Assembly: GCA_030015575.1 (NCBI GenBank)
Contig: CM057338.1
Location: 632,268,189 to 632,332,188, forward strand
From: Agapanthus africanus
Lineage: Eukaryota > Streptophyta > Magnoliopsida > Asparagales > Amaryllidaceae
DNA length: 64,000 nt
Direction of reading: 5' to 3'
Below, piece after piece: positions 1 through 10,538 of this stretch. Under the pieces are notes generated by a model that searched no databases, was not told the origin of the DNA, and was given only the letters and a program-made list of their open reading frames with translations. Every line of letters starts with the position of its first letter. Position 1 is the stretch's first letter. The translations under genes and the position numbers were made by a program.

Positions 1-1908
1 GCGTATACCTTCTCGACCCATACAGATGGGCGATGGATGATCCCATATCCATTGGTGTTTGACATCAGAGATGATATACGGGTGCTCAGTGGAGACTGGG
101 TACACTGGACGGACTCGCCGAGAACTCCCAGATGGTATTATACCTTACGTCAGATGGCAGTTCTCTGGTGACACTGGTACAGAGTAGTCTGTTGACCCGA
201 GATCGTCATAGAGTCTTGTGTGGTTCCCACTGTGCTTTGATTTCCACCTTACCACGTCCAAGAGGGCGTGCAAAACGGTGGTTTTTGGGTACAGTCCCGA
301 ATCACATGGAGGCAATGAGCGATAGGAGGGGATTCGTCTCTCCCGGTATAGGGGGTTGATGTTGCGCTGTGTTCGATTGGCTATAACCGGAAATCCCTGG
401 CCAGGGTTGCTGAGATTTACTGGTAAGTGTTACCAGTAGTTTCTCGAACTGTTATAGACCTCATATCGACACGACTTATCGAGCTACTGGGGTCTGACGT
501 TTACCACCCCTAGGCAAGATATGCGACATATCAGACGACGAGACCGGACTGTAGGGTAAGTGTTACTGGTTGGATTCACAGGAGTGTGAGCGGGCTTGCT
601 CGTCGATCTTCTGATAACTCAATACCCGGGTGGCCGTTACGTTTAGCAGACCGCTTGCGGCTTGTTGGTGATTGATATGATCATCACCTGCTGCCGGCGT
701 ATTGACGAGTCTTTAGAGTTCTACACAGAGGTTTCCTGGCTCAAGCGAAACGAAATAGGAGCGCATATGAGATATGTGCGGGACCGAGAATAATGCATGT
801 ATGTGATACCGTATTCCATTCTCGCGATAAATGTATCGATTGGTTGTATGCGATATAACCTAGTTATCGATTCAAGCATTGATTCGATAAGCCGATACAT
901 TGAATATTAGTCGGTTATATGCGATATGACCGGGTCGTTAAATCAAGTGTTGATTTAATGATTTAATGCATAATTATATATTTGATATATTACTTTGCAT
1001 TAACTAGTATTGGTTCACTTTAAATGGATTTTCTCACTTGAATTGTGCAAGTTGTATATGTGATATACATTTATGCACATGATTGTATCATGTTTGATGA
1101 TACATGCTTACTTGGTTAAGTGTAAAGAATTAAACCTTGGTTAAACTAATGATTAGGGTTTTGTTTTTCCATTTACTTATTTATCTATTTATTTATCTTA
1201 TTCATTTTGGAAAAGAGAAAGATGAATGGTGGCTTTATTTGTTTTTAGTTGAACATTCATGAAACTTTGACTAAGTCACCATTCTTGTCTCATGCTTAAC
1301 CCTAACCATATGAACTAACCATAGTACATTCTCTACACTTAACCAAGGGTTAGTAAATGATAAGTATTGATTTATTTATCTATTTTATTCAACACTTATC
1401 ATATCTTTTTCTTCTTCTTCATGAGCAAGAAAAAGAAAAGCTTTCTACACCAATGGCAACTTGAGAAATCAAGTGAGAAATCCAATTCTAAAGTGAACCC
1501 ACCTCCTATTTCTTCATCCTCTACCTCTTGCCAAGTAGTATAGGGTGTTCTCTTCACAAGTTTCATGACTTGGTGAAGTGGGAGCTTGATCTTGTGATGC
1601 CTCGACGTAGATCATCTTCGGCATCGTTGTCGATGACCTAGCCCGCCCATTTCTCCGATGAAGCCGACGCTAGAGCCCGGGTTTCCATTTGGACAGTGAG
1701 GAGACTTCATTGTGGAGCTATGGAGGTGGAGGACCGGATCTACAAAGGTTGTATTTCCGTTTACTCGTAGTTAAGTTGTTAACTAGTTTATTGTTTCGCC
1801 TAAAATCTAGTTAACGATCCGTATTAGGGTTTCTCGGCACCCGTAAAATTTGAAAGCGGCATGGTTGATGCCTTGTGAGACCTCTTGGGAGTGCCTAGGA
1901 ACCCTACA
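1..1908 (+). mobile_element. A0: right-hand part of a Ty1/copia group A LTR, plus orientation
   Basis: The sequence is the reverse complement of the minus-strand A LTRs at 13836-16047 and 53246-55488, matching from its first base (the CCCATATCCATTGGTGTTTG block) to its end GGAACCCTACA. The left part lies outside the window. No TGGTATCAGAGC primer site follows base 1908, so this is a 3' LTR or a solo LTR, not a 5' LTR. An imperfect inverted repeat at 864-890 is the equivalent of the LTR palindromes described for A1 and A2. The short open frames inside (for example 132-359) are not kept in A1 and are not considered genes. The group assignment is secure; the lineage name Angela-like is inferred. 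Confidence 0.85.
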
Positions 1909-2577
1909 CTTGTTTTGTTTTATTTTCATTTACTATGTGTGAATAATTCCACACTTGTTAAGCCTAAGGAAGGTGGTATGAGGGACGGAAAAATCTCTTG
2001 TGCTTCTCTTTGCCAAACATCTTGAAACGAACCCCGTCCAAACAAACGCAACCCCCTCACTTAGACGCGCTATACATGACATATAGCCGTGACCTAAGTC
2101 GAGAAGTCCTTTAAGCGCACTACAACGTGGCATGTAGTTGTGACTTAATTGGATACATGGTTGCGGGTGTTTGGCCGAGGGTTGGGATAAGCGTATTTAG
2201 CGGACGGACAAGGGGCACTAGGAATGGATTTAGCGTTGGAAAGCTCGCTTAAACTCGCAAATCCCATTCCTATGTCCTCCTAATCCCCGCTACTTTCGAT
2301 TATCCCAACATCATTTTAAGAATGGCAAAAGATAAGCACAAGACTAATCCTAACTCTACTAACCAATCTTAACCTTAACAAGCTTACTTGAACATAAATA
2401 CGAACACTTAGGCTAGTCCTGAACATACACATATACATTCTTTATTGACTCGTCTAAGACTCGAACGGATATACAAACATCTCCCTGCGGATCGACCCGT
2501 GCTCAACCGGCTAGCTGCAAAGCGACACTGTCCTTGATCGCGGTAAACTTTAGAATTTTGAATACGCGACACGCCAA
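1909..2577 (+). mobile_element. Fragment resembling the 3' part of a Ty3/gypsy (Athila/Tat-type) LTR
   Basis: Positions 2481-2545 (CTCCCTGCGGATCGACCCGT, then a GCTAGCT stretch and TTGATCGCGG) parallel the end of the G1 LTR at 8592-8655, a block characteristic of Athila and Tat LTR ends. No Asp-type primer site follows. The left edge is set by the end of A0 and the right edge by similarity to copia leader sequence; both are approximate. No coding potential is seen. It may be the older target into which A0 and C0 inserted. Confidence 0.45.
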
Positions 2578-3168
2578 ATGTGTGCGATCACCGTGCTAGG
2601 AAACCTTACACAAATAAAACAAAACTGTACTATCATTGCAACCAAGCTATCCACTACGACGAATCCGCAACAACATAGCACAACACAGAACATCAACGTG
2701 AATGTCACGTTCGCAAACCCGTCTAAAATAACTTTAGCAAAAAGACAAGTTGTACCGCTTTAATGACATTCACGGTCGCAGATAGTAATGTAAGTACTGT
2801 AAACTTTAAACAATGTTAGAAATATCGACTTCGAAATAACCCCGAATAGTCCCAAACAACTAGATAAAACCATATCCAAACTGGGCTAAACTAGCAATAC
2901 CACTGAACCAATATTCCAGAGACCAGACCACACTACAAAAAACCAAGTTCCAACTCCAACACCAGACTGGCCAGCTCAGATTTTTGGCCAATGTGGCCGG
3001 TCCCATAGTTGAATTAGGGGCTCGTGTTTGGTGTGTGCTCTAGTAGTTGCCTAGGTAGTCTTCTGCAGTTGCTTAAAAAATTTTTAGAAGACACATAAAA
3101 TTTTGACAGAAACTAGAATATATCGAGTGATATTTCGGAGTTGTTTCGGTTTCGATATTAATGGGTTT
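2578..3168 (-). mobile_element. C0: leader fragment of a minus-strand copia element
   Basis: This stretch lies downstream, in element direction, of the primer site at 3169-3180. It resembles the leader of A2 next to its primer site: a GGCCGG/GCTCGG-type segment followed by GTTTCGGTTTCG just before the primer site (compare 47340-47535). Only about 0.6 kb of internal sequence remains and no pol is present, so the element is truncated here. The left boundary is estimated. The small open frames in it have no recognisable product. Confidence 0.5.
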
Positions 3169-3180
3169 GCTCTGATACCA
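3169..3180 (-). promoter_or_regulatory. C0 primer binding site, initiator tRNA-Met type
   Basis: The reverse complement reads TGGTATCAGAGC, the usual plant copia minus-strand primer site complementary to the 3' end of tRNA-iMet. It directly abuts the LTR end (TGTAAGG on the plus strand at 3181) with no spacer base, whereas B0, B1 and A1 have one. Confidence 0.85.
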
Positions 3181-4885
3181 TGTAAGGTTACGCCAGCGCC
3201 TTGGCCATCAATCTGTGGCCAAACGCGAAACAAAAACTTTTTAAAACCCGGCGCTAACGGAACCCGATTCCCGGATTGAACCATTAACCATATACTAGTT
3301 AACTATAAAAGGAGTTTAGAGAGGTTATACCGATCGATCCGTATCCTTCGGTCTTCAACCTCTGTCCCAAACTCTTCGCAGCTTCCTCGATCAAGTTTGT
3401 TCTCCGGTCTCCCTCGTCGAAGACGATCCACGTTAAGGATTAGTAATACAGGCTCCCGTTTCAAAACCGAAGCAACTCGGGCATCCAGTTTGCTAGCCTA
3501 GATACCCAAGGTGAAGTTGAGATAGTGTGTGAATACTTTGTTTCAATGCACCCAAGGACTTGGGTGGAGGTGAATGAAGTTGCCATGGATAAAAAATGTG
3601 AGCTAAAGAATTTTGCTTGTGAAAAAATGGGCTGCTCAAACAAAAACGTTCTCTGTGGATTTCATATAGTGTTGTGTGTTGTTGTGGTTTTAATTAGCAC
3701 TCAAAGAAAAAAAACCACACAACAAAAACCAACAACCACTAAAATATCTCATACATAATATCCTAAACTAAACAAAAACCATCAATACACACATGCATGC
3801 ACCATCCACGACTCACGAATTTGGCAGCACAAGAATTAGCCAATAAAACATGACTCACATTTTCAACTTTAAACATCAAACTAAATGTTTAAAGCCAAGA
3901 AAAGAAATGGCAACTCCAAAAGTAAACTCGTAACGAATTACAAGAATAATCCTCATCCGTATATACATACCTGCATCCATATTCCGACTGAATACGAATA
4001 CAACGAGACGAAAATAATCCAACAATATAATACTAGGATCCGGCTTAAACCAAAGTCCACTAATATTATCCGTCCGATCATGATCCGTGCACAAGTGCAC
4101 GTATATGATCGAACCCTGCCATAAGACCATACAACCTTTACAACGTTTCACCCGAACTAGGGAAACCCTCTGTGTGGGACTCTAAAGACTTGTCAATACA
4201 CTGGCAGTGGGTTTAACCACAAGCACGTCAGCGGTGCTAGCTGTACGTAACGGCTACCTAGGTATTGAGCGAAAGGGAGGCCGACGAGCAAACTCATCCT
4301 GAAACCCTACTGAGCCTGACAGTGAAAATATCCGTACAATCCTGTCCGTTCGTCTATGAGTATCGCATATCGAGTCTAGAGGGGTGGATAAAGTCAGACC
4401 CCTAATAACTTGACATTTAGTGTCGGCATGAAACCTATCACCAACTGAGAAACTACCGACACTAGATCGGTAATTCTCGTCTACCCCGGTCGAGGATTTC
4501 TGGTGATGGCCACCCGTGCACTCCGCGACAACAACCCACAATACTGGGAGAGACGGATCCCCTGATGATCCGCTCACCGCCTCATTGTGGCTTGGGACTG
4601 TGCCCAACTAAAACCTGTTTGCACGACTCCTTTGAGCCGTGGTAGAGTAGTAATCAAAGCACAGTGTTAACTCACACGAGACAAATGACGATCTCAGGTC
4701 GATAGACTAACCTGTATACATATCACCGGGGAACTGCTATCTGACAATAAGTATACTACCAACTAGCATGTTCGCGGAGAGTCCTTCCGGTGTACGCATA
4801 ACCCAATGAGCACCTGTATACATCTTAGGTGAACCAACTAACACCAATGGCTTGTGAGACCGGCCACCGCCCCTCGTCGGGGTCT
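3181..4885 (-). mobile_element. C0: group C copia 5' LTR, minus orientation, truncated
   Basis: It begins TGTAAGG beside the primer site and follows the C1 LTR (30368-32492) up to the CCCCTCGTCGGGG motif at 4870-4882. There it switches into a B LTR in the opposite orientation; the two share the bases CT at 4884-4885. It is the most diverged C copy: GGCGCCCCGGCC near the terminus is replaced by AGCGCCTTGGCC. About 0.4 kb of the LTR start is missing. A six-base inverted repeat GTGCAC-AA-GTGCAC lies near 4088-4101. Confidence 0.75.
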
Positions 4886-5078
4886 TCTTATCGACAGATA
4901 CGTGCAGCTAGTACCGCTGACGTGCTTGTGGTTAAACCCACTGCCAGTGTACTGTCAAGTCTTTAGAGTCCCACACAGAGGGTTTTCCTACTTCGGGCAA
5001 AAGATGAAGAGGTCGTATGGTTTTACGGCAGGGTTTCGATCACATATGTGTACTTATGCACGAATGATGTTTGGGCGG

Positions 5079-5121
5079 ATAATACTAGTGGCCTTTGGTT
5101 TAAGCTGGATCCTAGTATTAT
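5079..5121. repeat. Inverted repeat in the B LTR, 10-bp arms
   Basis: The arms are ATAATACTAG (5079-5088) and CTAGTATTAT (5112-5121), a perfect 10-bp pairing around a block containing TTTGGTTTAAG. The same place in C1 (31305-31341) has outer arms ATACTAG/CTAGTAT and a perfect inner stem CCGGCTT/AAGCCGG. The stem is recognisable in B and C copies. A role in the promoter or RNA is inference. Confidence 0.7.
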
Positions 5122-5146
5122 ATTATTGGATTGTTATCATCTCATT

Positions 5147-5174
5147 GTATTCGTATTTTTCGGAATACGAATAC
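5147..5174. repeat. 12-bp LTR hairpin with a TTCG loop (B0 copy)
   Basis: Arms GTATTCGTATTT (5147-5158) and GAATACGAATAC (5163-5174) enclose TTCG. The counterpart in B1 is 29563-29590. The counterparts in C1 and C2 (31250-31279, 59502-59530) keep the pairing with different bases. Confidence 0.75.
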
Positions 5175-5877
5175 GGGTATGTATATACGGTAAGGGCATT
5201 CTTGTAATTTGGCAAGACATGCTTCTAGAAGGGGACACCTCATTATTGATTTATCTATTTTCTTAAATGGATTAATGAGGTGGAAATTGGAGGAGATTTT
5301 TGTGGCTTGGTATGAGGAATGGCTTAGGTATTTATTTATTGGTTTGGCCTTACTATTGAAGCATGGGTGGGATTTTATATTGTGATTTATTCCATGCTTC
5401 AATGAGTAAAAGTCTTGAGCCATTCTTCACTCATAAAGCTCTAGCTCATTTGTTCATCTCTCATTCTCTCTCCAAGTTTCCTCTCCTTCCTCAAAGATCC
5501 TAACCCTCACATGTGTTGTGAAACAAAAGATCTAATAAGATAAAACACTCCACTAGCTACTCTACATCACTTAGGCTACTTAGATTAGCGAACTAAGTAC
5601 CTTAGTTACCTCGGTTTAGAGGTTGGAGCTCAAAGTACATACTCTCGGGTGGACCATCTTTGACACGAGGAGGCCGACTTCGCAAGCTCGATCCAATCTT
5701 CGAGGAGCCAAGGAGAGGAGGAGAACAAGACCCGAAGGACATGGTTCAAGGAGGTACAACTTTCTACCGAGTAGCTAAACCTCCTTGAATTTTATGTTAG
5801 TTAAGGTTTTCGAATAGATCCTGGAGTTTAGTTGGTGTTGCAAGCTTTGTCAAAATCGTTTTTTAAAAATTCCGCCC

Positions 5878-5895
5878 CCCCGCGAACCCGCGGGG
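5878..5895. repeat. GC-rich hairpin near the end of the B LTR
   Basis: CCCCGCG-AACC-CGCGGGG is a perfect 7-bp stem with a 4-base loop, 20 bases before the LTR terminus and the primer site. It is identical in B1 at 30311-30328. Confidence 0.8.
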
Positions 5896-5915
5896 TGCGC
5901 GACATCGACTTCTAG

Positions 5916-5927
5916 TGGTATCAGAGC
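5916..5927 (+). promoter_or_regulatory. B0 primer binding site, initiator tRNA-Met type
   Basis: TGGTATCAGAGC follows the LTR end after one spacer base, the normal plant copia arrangement. With the site at 3169-3180 it forms an outward-facing pair. Confidence 0.9.
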
Positions 5928-6843
5928 CTAGTAAACCTTAACTAACAGATTGGATGATAAGTAGAACTACAAAACCAAAATAACTCCGAAACAAGAAAAC
6001 TAGAATCCAAGTTTCTGTCGGAATTTGCAGAGCCTCTAAATTTTTTTAAACAACTGCAGAGTGCTCTTCTTGCTAATTTTGAACACAAGAGAAAAACGAG
6101 ATCCAAACACCCCACTTTGGCCGGCCACATAAGCATTTTGACAGGCCTGGCCGGCCACAATATTGATTTGGGTCTCGTGATTCGTTTGTTGTTCTTATCA
6201 CTTGGATTTAGAGTTTCAGGTTATGTTTGATTTTGCCCAGGTTGCATATTTAGTTATCTTTCTGTTGGGGAAATTTCGGAGTGTTTCGAAGTCGCAGTTT
6301 TAACAACTTTTACATATTTCAGTTTATATATGTGTTTCGAAACGTCCGCTAATTGCTATATGTCGATTAGTGGGTGTTGCACATATCTGTGATGCTATGA
6401 TGGTTTGTATATATAGAGTATTGGATCGTCGTGGATGAATAGCCGGGGGGATGTGAGAAGAGTGTTTTCTTTTCTTTCATTCATGTAATTTGTAAATGTG
6501 ATGTAATATTATTTTGAGGGGCACATCCGGATTGAGGTTGTAGCCACCATTGTATTAATTCATTTACTGTTTTCTGCTCCTAGGATAGACCTAAGATGGG
6601 GTGCACAAACTACTGGGTTCTTGAAGTGCCGAGTGGCCTACTCATTTTATTGAGGGAGGTTGCTTCACTTCGGGAATTTGGCGGGTAGTTTGCCGCACCC
6701 GTAGGGGTCTAGGGTGGGGTTTGGCTATTCATCACGACCGTGGAATCCGTCTTTCGTTATAGGCTTAAACGAAACGTGGAATTCTTAGTATATCCAATAT
6801 ATTCATCTGTGATCTGGAATGCCTATTATTGCGTGAGACGAAT

Positions 6844-6874
<31 letters not shown>
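5928..6874 (+). mobile_element. B0 leader (untranslated internal region)
   Basis: It is homologous, in the opposite orientation, to the leaders of A1 (about 20190-21976) and A2 (about 45800-47537). Shared landmarks are GTATTGGATCGTCGTGG at 6418, GAATAGCC next to it, TAGGGGTCTAGGG near 6703 and GGCTATTCATCACGAC at 6723. Two of these form a long-range inverted repeat, 6427-6444 with 6723-6740. There is no gag or other recognisable reading frame. The leader ends in a TA microsatellite where the B1 LTR begins, so the rest of B0 is displaced or lost. Confidence 0.65.
6846..6874. repeat. (AT)n microsatellite
   Basis: About 14 AT units immediately precede the TGTTAG start of the B1 LTR. A1 has a shorter TA-rich tract at the matching leader position near 20100-20125, so B1 probably inserted into it. 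A target duplication cannot be read in this simple sequence. Confidence 0.85.
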
Positions 6875-6878
<4 letters not shown>

Positions 6879-7125
6879 AGTGATATATGCCCTAGAGGCC
6901 ATTATTGTATCATACTGGTTTGTATATTACTTAATGGAAGATTGGGATATACACGGATATAGTAACAGTCTTGCTCGAAATGGTAGTATGCTACCAGGTT
7001 TGTTTCTACCTCAATATGTGCATGTGTTTATTTTAGCATATCGCTTATACATATTGGTAGAGCCATTAGGATCTTTGCTTGATTACCATCATTGTGATGG
7101 CAGTCACACTAGTGGGGTTGGGTAG
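6875..7125 (+). mobile_element. B1: group B copia 5' LTR, first 251 bp (interrupted by G1)
   Basis: It starts TGTTAGTGATATATGCCCTA, close to the start of the A LTRs (TGTTAG, then GCCCTAGAGGCC). It continues at 28643 after the G1 insertion. GGTAG is present on both sides of G1 (7121-7125 and 28638-28642), so the original LTR was about 1,956 bp. Confidence 0.88.
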
Positions 7126-7657
7126 TGTTCAGTTGATAAAACAACACTTTTAATATGACATTGTCCTTACTATATATATATATATATAATAAAAGATGTT
7201 TATTATAAATATGACACATATAAGGGTTTATCCGTAAAAATACTATTTTCATGTGTTTATATATTATAATTAACATTATGAAGGGAAATGTAAGCATATA
7301 ATATTCATGTAATATTTGGTCTATTTAAATATGCTTACCTTATTAAATATCTTTGACCAATTTACTTAAAACTAACATATCATGACAAATGGTTAAGATA
7401 ATATCTCAATAAAAACAAATTCTACTAATATCATTTATTGAGATAATTGTGCAGGAATTATATCATGACTGAAGTTTCAAGGAAATCCAAGTTGGCGAGA
7501 TCAAATCTGCCGAAGATATTCAAGTAAATTGAAGAAACCAATTCTGGCAGAAACGTAGAAAAGATTTTTAAAGTCTAGATACTCAAAAGATCACTAAGTA
7601 CCAAAGAGATGAAGCCCCAGAAAAATGAAGCCCTAAATCCCCTAACCAACAGCAGAT

Positions 7658-7686
7658 CCGCGGCCAAACCTACCTAATGGCCGCGG
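7658..7686. repeat. Inverted repeat in the G1 5' LTR
   Basis: Arms CCGCGGCCA and TGGCCGCGG pair perfectly over 9 bp around an 11-base loop. The 3' LTR copy (27586-27614) reads CCACGGCCA and TGGCCGTGG, still perfectly paired. Confidence 0.85.
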
Positions 7687-7785
7687 TTCCGCCGCACTTC
7701 TGAGGAGTTGGGATTTTGGATTTTTTTAGGTAAGATCCTAACAGCTAGTTGCCTTATTAGGAAACTAAATATTCTGGCTCTGTGA

Positions 7786-7796
7786 CTATAAATAAG
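7786..7796 (+). promoter_or_regulatory. TATA box of the G1 LTR promoter
   Basis: CTATAAATAAG is a consensus plant TATA box in mid-LTR. Transcription would start roughly 30 bases downstream (family knowledge). In the 3' LTR the site is altered to CTGTAAATAAA. Confidence 0.7.
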
Positions 7797-8693
7797 AACC
7801 GAGAGCTTCTTGGAAAAATTATCAAACCGACGCGATCACGAAGTCCACGACGGCTCAAGAATCCTGGTTGATCATCGACGGTTCATCTACCTCCTTAGAA
7901 GAGATCGAGAAGCAAACTAGGGTTTTGTAATCATTTTCTAAAGAAACAAAGTGTACTTGATCTTGTTGATTGATAAAGGTAGTTGTTTTCTTATATCATT
8001 TTATTTTCTGTAGTTTTCAATATGATTTCCCTTTCTATCTTTTCTTTTTCCAACATGCACGAGTAATTCTCCGCTTGTTAGGGTTCGTAGGATTATGATA
8101 GATTAATGGATGATGAAGATCCTTAAACTCTTTTTACGTTCTATAAAGTTTATAAACTTTATCAAAAGAATAGATAACATCCTAATCGGGCGCGCTATCA
8201 ATTCATTGATATTCACGACCACGATTAGAGATTAGATTAACAATTGTTTTGGTAAAGGCTAGACATGAATGGAGATCCATGTCATGATAGGGGTTAAGAG
8301 TGGGAACCCTTTTCCCTTCAGAAACCCTAATCTACATGCATCACTGTCGATCCAGTTTTAAATCTATTGAAGGATAAAATAAGTAATATTTAATTAATCA
8401 TCCATGACTACTAAATCTTAACGAACCCTACAAGCCCCTTCTAATATAAAACCTACATCCGTAGTTAATCTAGATCTATATTCTGCATCCGTGTTTGATG
8501 TAGATCTAGAACCTACAACCATTCTTCACCACTCTTTATTCTTCCTCCTTTCCTAATCAACACGCAAAAAGTAAGATTAAAAGATTCAACGTTTCCCTGA
8601 GGACGACCCGTACTCATCTCGGTCTAGCTACACGCGACAACGTTATTGATTGCGGTTATTCTACAAACAAAACTTTAAAACAAACCAATCAAA

Positions 8694-8711
8694 TGGCGCC
8701 GTTGCCGGGGA
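8694..8711 (+). promoter_or_regulatory. G1 primer binding site, tRNA-Asp
   Basis: TGGCGCCGTTGCCGGGGA, two bases after the LTR end, is the exact complement of the 3' end of plant tRNA-Asp(GUC). It is the primer site usual for Athila elements. Confidence 0.95.
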
Positions 8712-9666
8712 TACGTTCGTAATTTATTTTTCTTACTATTCATGTTGAATTCTTATTCGATCCATATCATTAACAAAACAAAACTGCAAATTGTATATTT
8801 AACGATTATTGTGTGAATTTTGCAAGGGGATCTGGAGTCACAGAATTGAGGAAACAGAGAGCCAGAGACATTCATCAAGATCCAGAGGAGCACAAGAGGC
8901 CACTTAGCAAAAATCATCACGAGATCCCTCCACTTCGCGGTGGAACCGCGGCAAATAAGCAAAAGTGCGGCAGAAGCGCGGCGGATTTGAGGGATTAGGG
9001 TTCCAAACTTCTCTGGTAAATTTCTCAACTCTTTCTCTCTCCTCTGAAATCTAATAAAATATCTTTCCTGCAGGATTTTTTGCAAAATATCGCCGCTCAA
9101 AAATCTTTTTGCAAAGTTTTGTACTTGGTTTGTTTATTCATATTGTAATACGGATTTTAAGGGGCTAGACCAAAATTCAGATTAGGTGGGGATTTTATCA
9201 CCCTTCCTAAGCCCCACAAATCACAAAACGAGCATCCGCATCAACCCTACATTAATTTAAAAAATATCTAGACAAGACTCTAAGGACTGTCGCGCTCAAT
9301 AAGGACAGAGGAAGGTCGTGGGTAATCTATCGCTTATCTGCATTACTTTTGTGGTGCCTAGGCTAGTGTGTCTAAGGCAAGTGGTTACTTAATTAGGCCC
9401 GCTATTTTCGGTGATTCGTATAGCGGATACCTCCCACTTACCCGGCACTTACCTGGCCACAAGAGTAGTAAAGAGGTGTTAGAGGATTGATCCTGCGGCT
9501 TGTCCTTTGGAAGTCTAGGAGCGGTCTAGAGACTTGATCTAGGTAACCTTAGTTCTAGGATTGTTTGTGCATTTTTGTGTGATTTGTCTTAAGTCCCACT
9601 TTTTCAAAAACAAACCGATTTTTAAATAACACACACGCTGCCACTTGCGCTAAACCCGCTTAGTGC
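8712..9666 (+). other. G1 untranslated leader
   Basis: About 950 bp lie between the primer site and the first plausible gag start. The open frames here are short and overlapping on both strands (8753-9100, 8813-8998) and show no recognisable domain. The stretch 8936-8986 is rich in GCGG motifs. Nothing else is identifiable. Confidence 0.6.
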
Positions 9667-10530
9667 ATGCTCGGTTGGACACGGGATTCTAGTGCCCGTC
9701 TTGTCCGCGTTTCTGCTATCGACTCCGAAGTCGGTACTTCTTCGTTTTCTTTTTCCCCACCACCCACCACATCGACCGAGATGGACAGTACTCCATCAAA
9801 TTATAATACCACCGTGCCACCGCCCGTAGTTGAGCAGAATCAACCGCGCATCTCTCTCCAAGAGAGACTCTATCCTATCCGTGGTCCACTTCCTACCTGT
9901 CTATCCATTCCACCAGCCAACGAGGATAATTTTGAAATTAAACCCCACTATATCAATCTGTTGCCCAAATTTCACGGGCTTGAGTCTGAAGACGCGTACG
10001 TTTTCATCACTAAATTTGAAAACGTATGCGCAATGATGGGTACTTCACAACTGTCCGTGGATGCTATGCGCTTGCGTCTTCTCTCATTCACTTTGTGCGA
10101 CTTGGCAGAAAAATGCCTTTATAATACTGCCGCACACTCTATTACCCATTGGGATGAGTTCGTGATAGCATTCCTTAAGAAATTTTACCCAAATCATAAG
10201 ACCGCCCGTGTTCGAAGCGAAATCAACCAGTTTACCCAGCTTCCTAATGAACCATTTTGGAAGTGCTTTGAACGTTTCAAGGATCTGCTTGTCCAATGTC
10301 CTCATCATGGAATACATAGATGGGATCTGTGCCAAATTATATATGAGGGCATTAATCTAGCGACAAAGCAGATGCTTGAAATAATGTGTTAATACAATTT
10401 CATGTCTAAAGACGATGGTGAAGCTTGGAAATATCTGGAAGATCTCGCTGAAAACACTTTGCAGTGGGAAAGCGTTAGACCACCTTCATCTAGGGGAGTA
10501 TTCACCAGCTCGATGTTTCCATCACAGTAA
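9667..10530 (+). pseudogene. G1 gag, capsid part, disrupted
   Basis: The frame from 9667 encodes a 241-residue Gag segment; Met at 9781 (MDSTPSNY) is an alternative start because the upstream part looks poorly conserved. The retrotransposon gag domain covers about residues 85-238, with a FYPNHKTARVRSEI segment and a CPHHGI motif characteristic of Athila and Tat Gag. Gag would form the virus-like particle that packages element RNA. A TAA at 10390-10392 interrupts the frame; clear gag sequence (MSKDDGEAWKYLEDLAENT) continues in the same frame to a second TAA at 10528. A frameshift then moves the reading into the next segment. Not functional. Confidence 0.88.
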
Positions 10531-10538
10531 AAGCCGAA

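Larger units (their letters stand above)
4884..5914 (+). mobile_element. B0: group B copia 5' LTR, plus orientation, truncated at its start
   Basis: It is homologous to the B1 LTR from 29286 to 30347. It includes the 5079-5121 inverted repeat, the 5147-5174 hairpin and the GC-rich hairpin at 5878-5895, and ends ATCGACTTCTA one base before a primer site. The expected terminal TACA is altered to TCTA. Its left edge is fused head-on to C0. Because B and C LTRs are related, the two halves form a diverged inverted repeat with arms of about 1 kb. Confidence 0.8.
7126..8691 (+). repeat. G1 5' LTR
   Basis: The LTR is 1,566 bp, starts TGTTCAGTTGAT and ends AACCAATCA. It contains a (TA)n tract near 7172-7190, a 9-bp inverted repeat at 7658-7686, a TATA box at 7786-7796 and, near the end, the CCCTGAGGACGACCCG block typical of this superfamily. 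It pairs with the 3' LTR at 27052-28637. Confidence 0.95.

Noticed and set aside
132..359. A 75-codon open frame in the A LTR whose product nearly matches one at 54798-55121
   Set aside because: The same LTR region in A1 carries an in-frame stop. Similarity follows from LTR homology, with no sign of coding conservation.
2578..2763. Start of a gypsy internal region with a primer site near 2580
   Set aside because: TGTGCGATCACCGTGCTAGG lacks the required TGG start of a tRNA 3' complement, and the following sequence resembles a copia leader.
6846..6874. AT microsatellite as a replication origin or matrix attachment site
   Set aside because: A simple repeat alone does not support either role.
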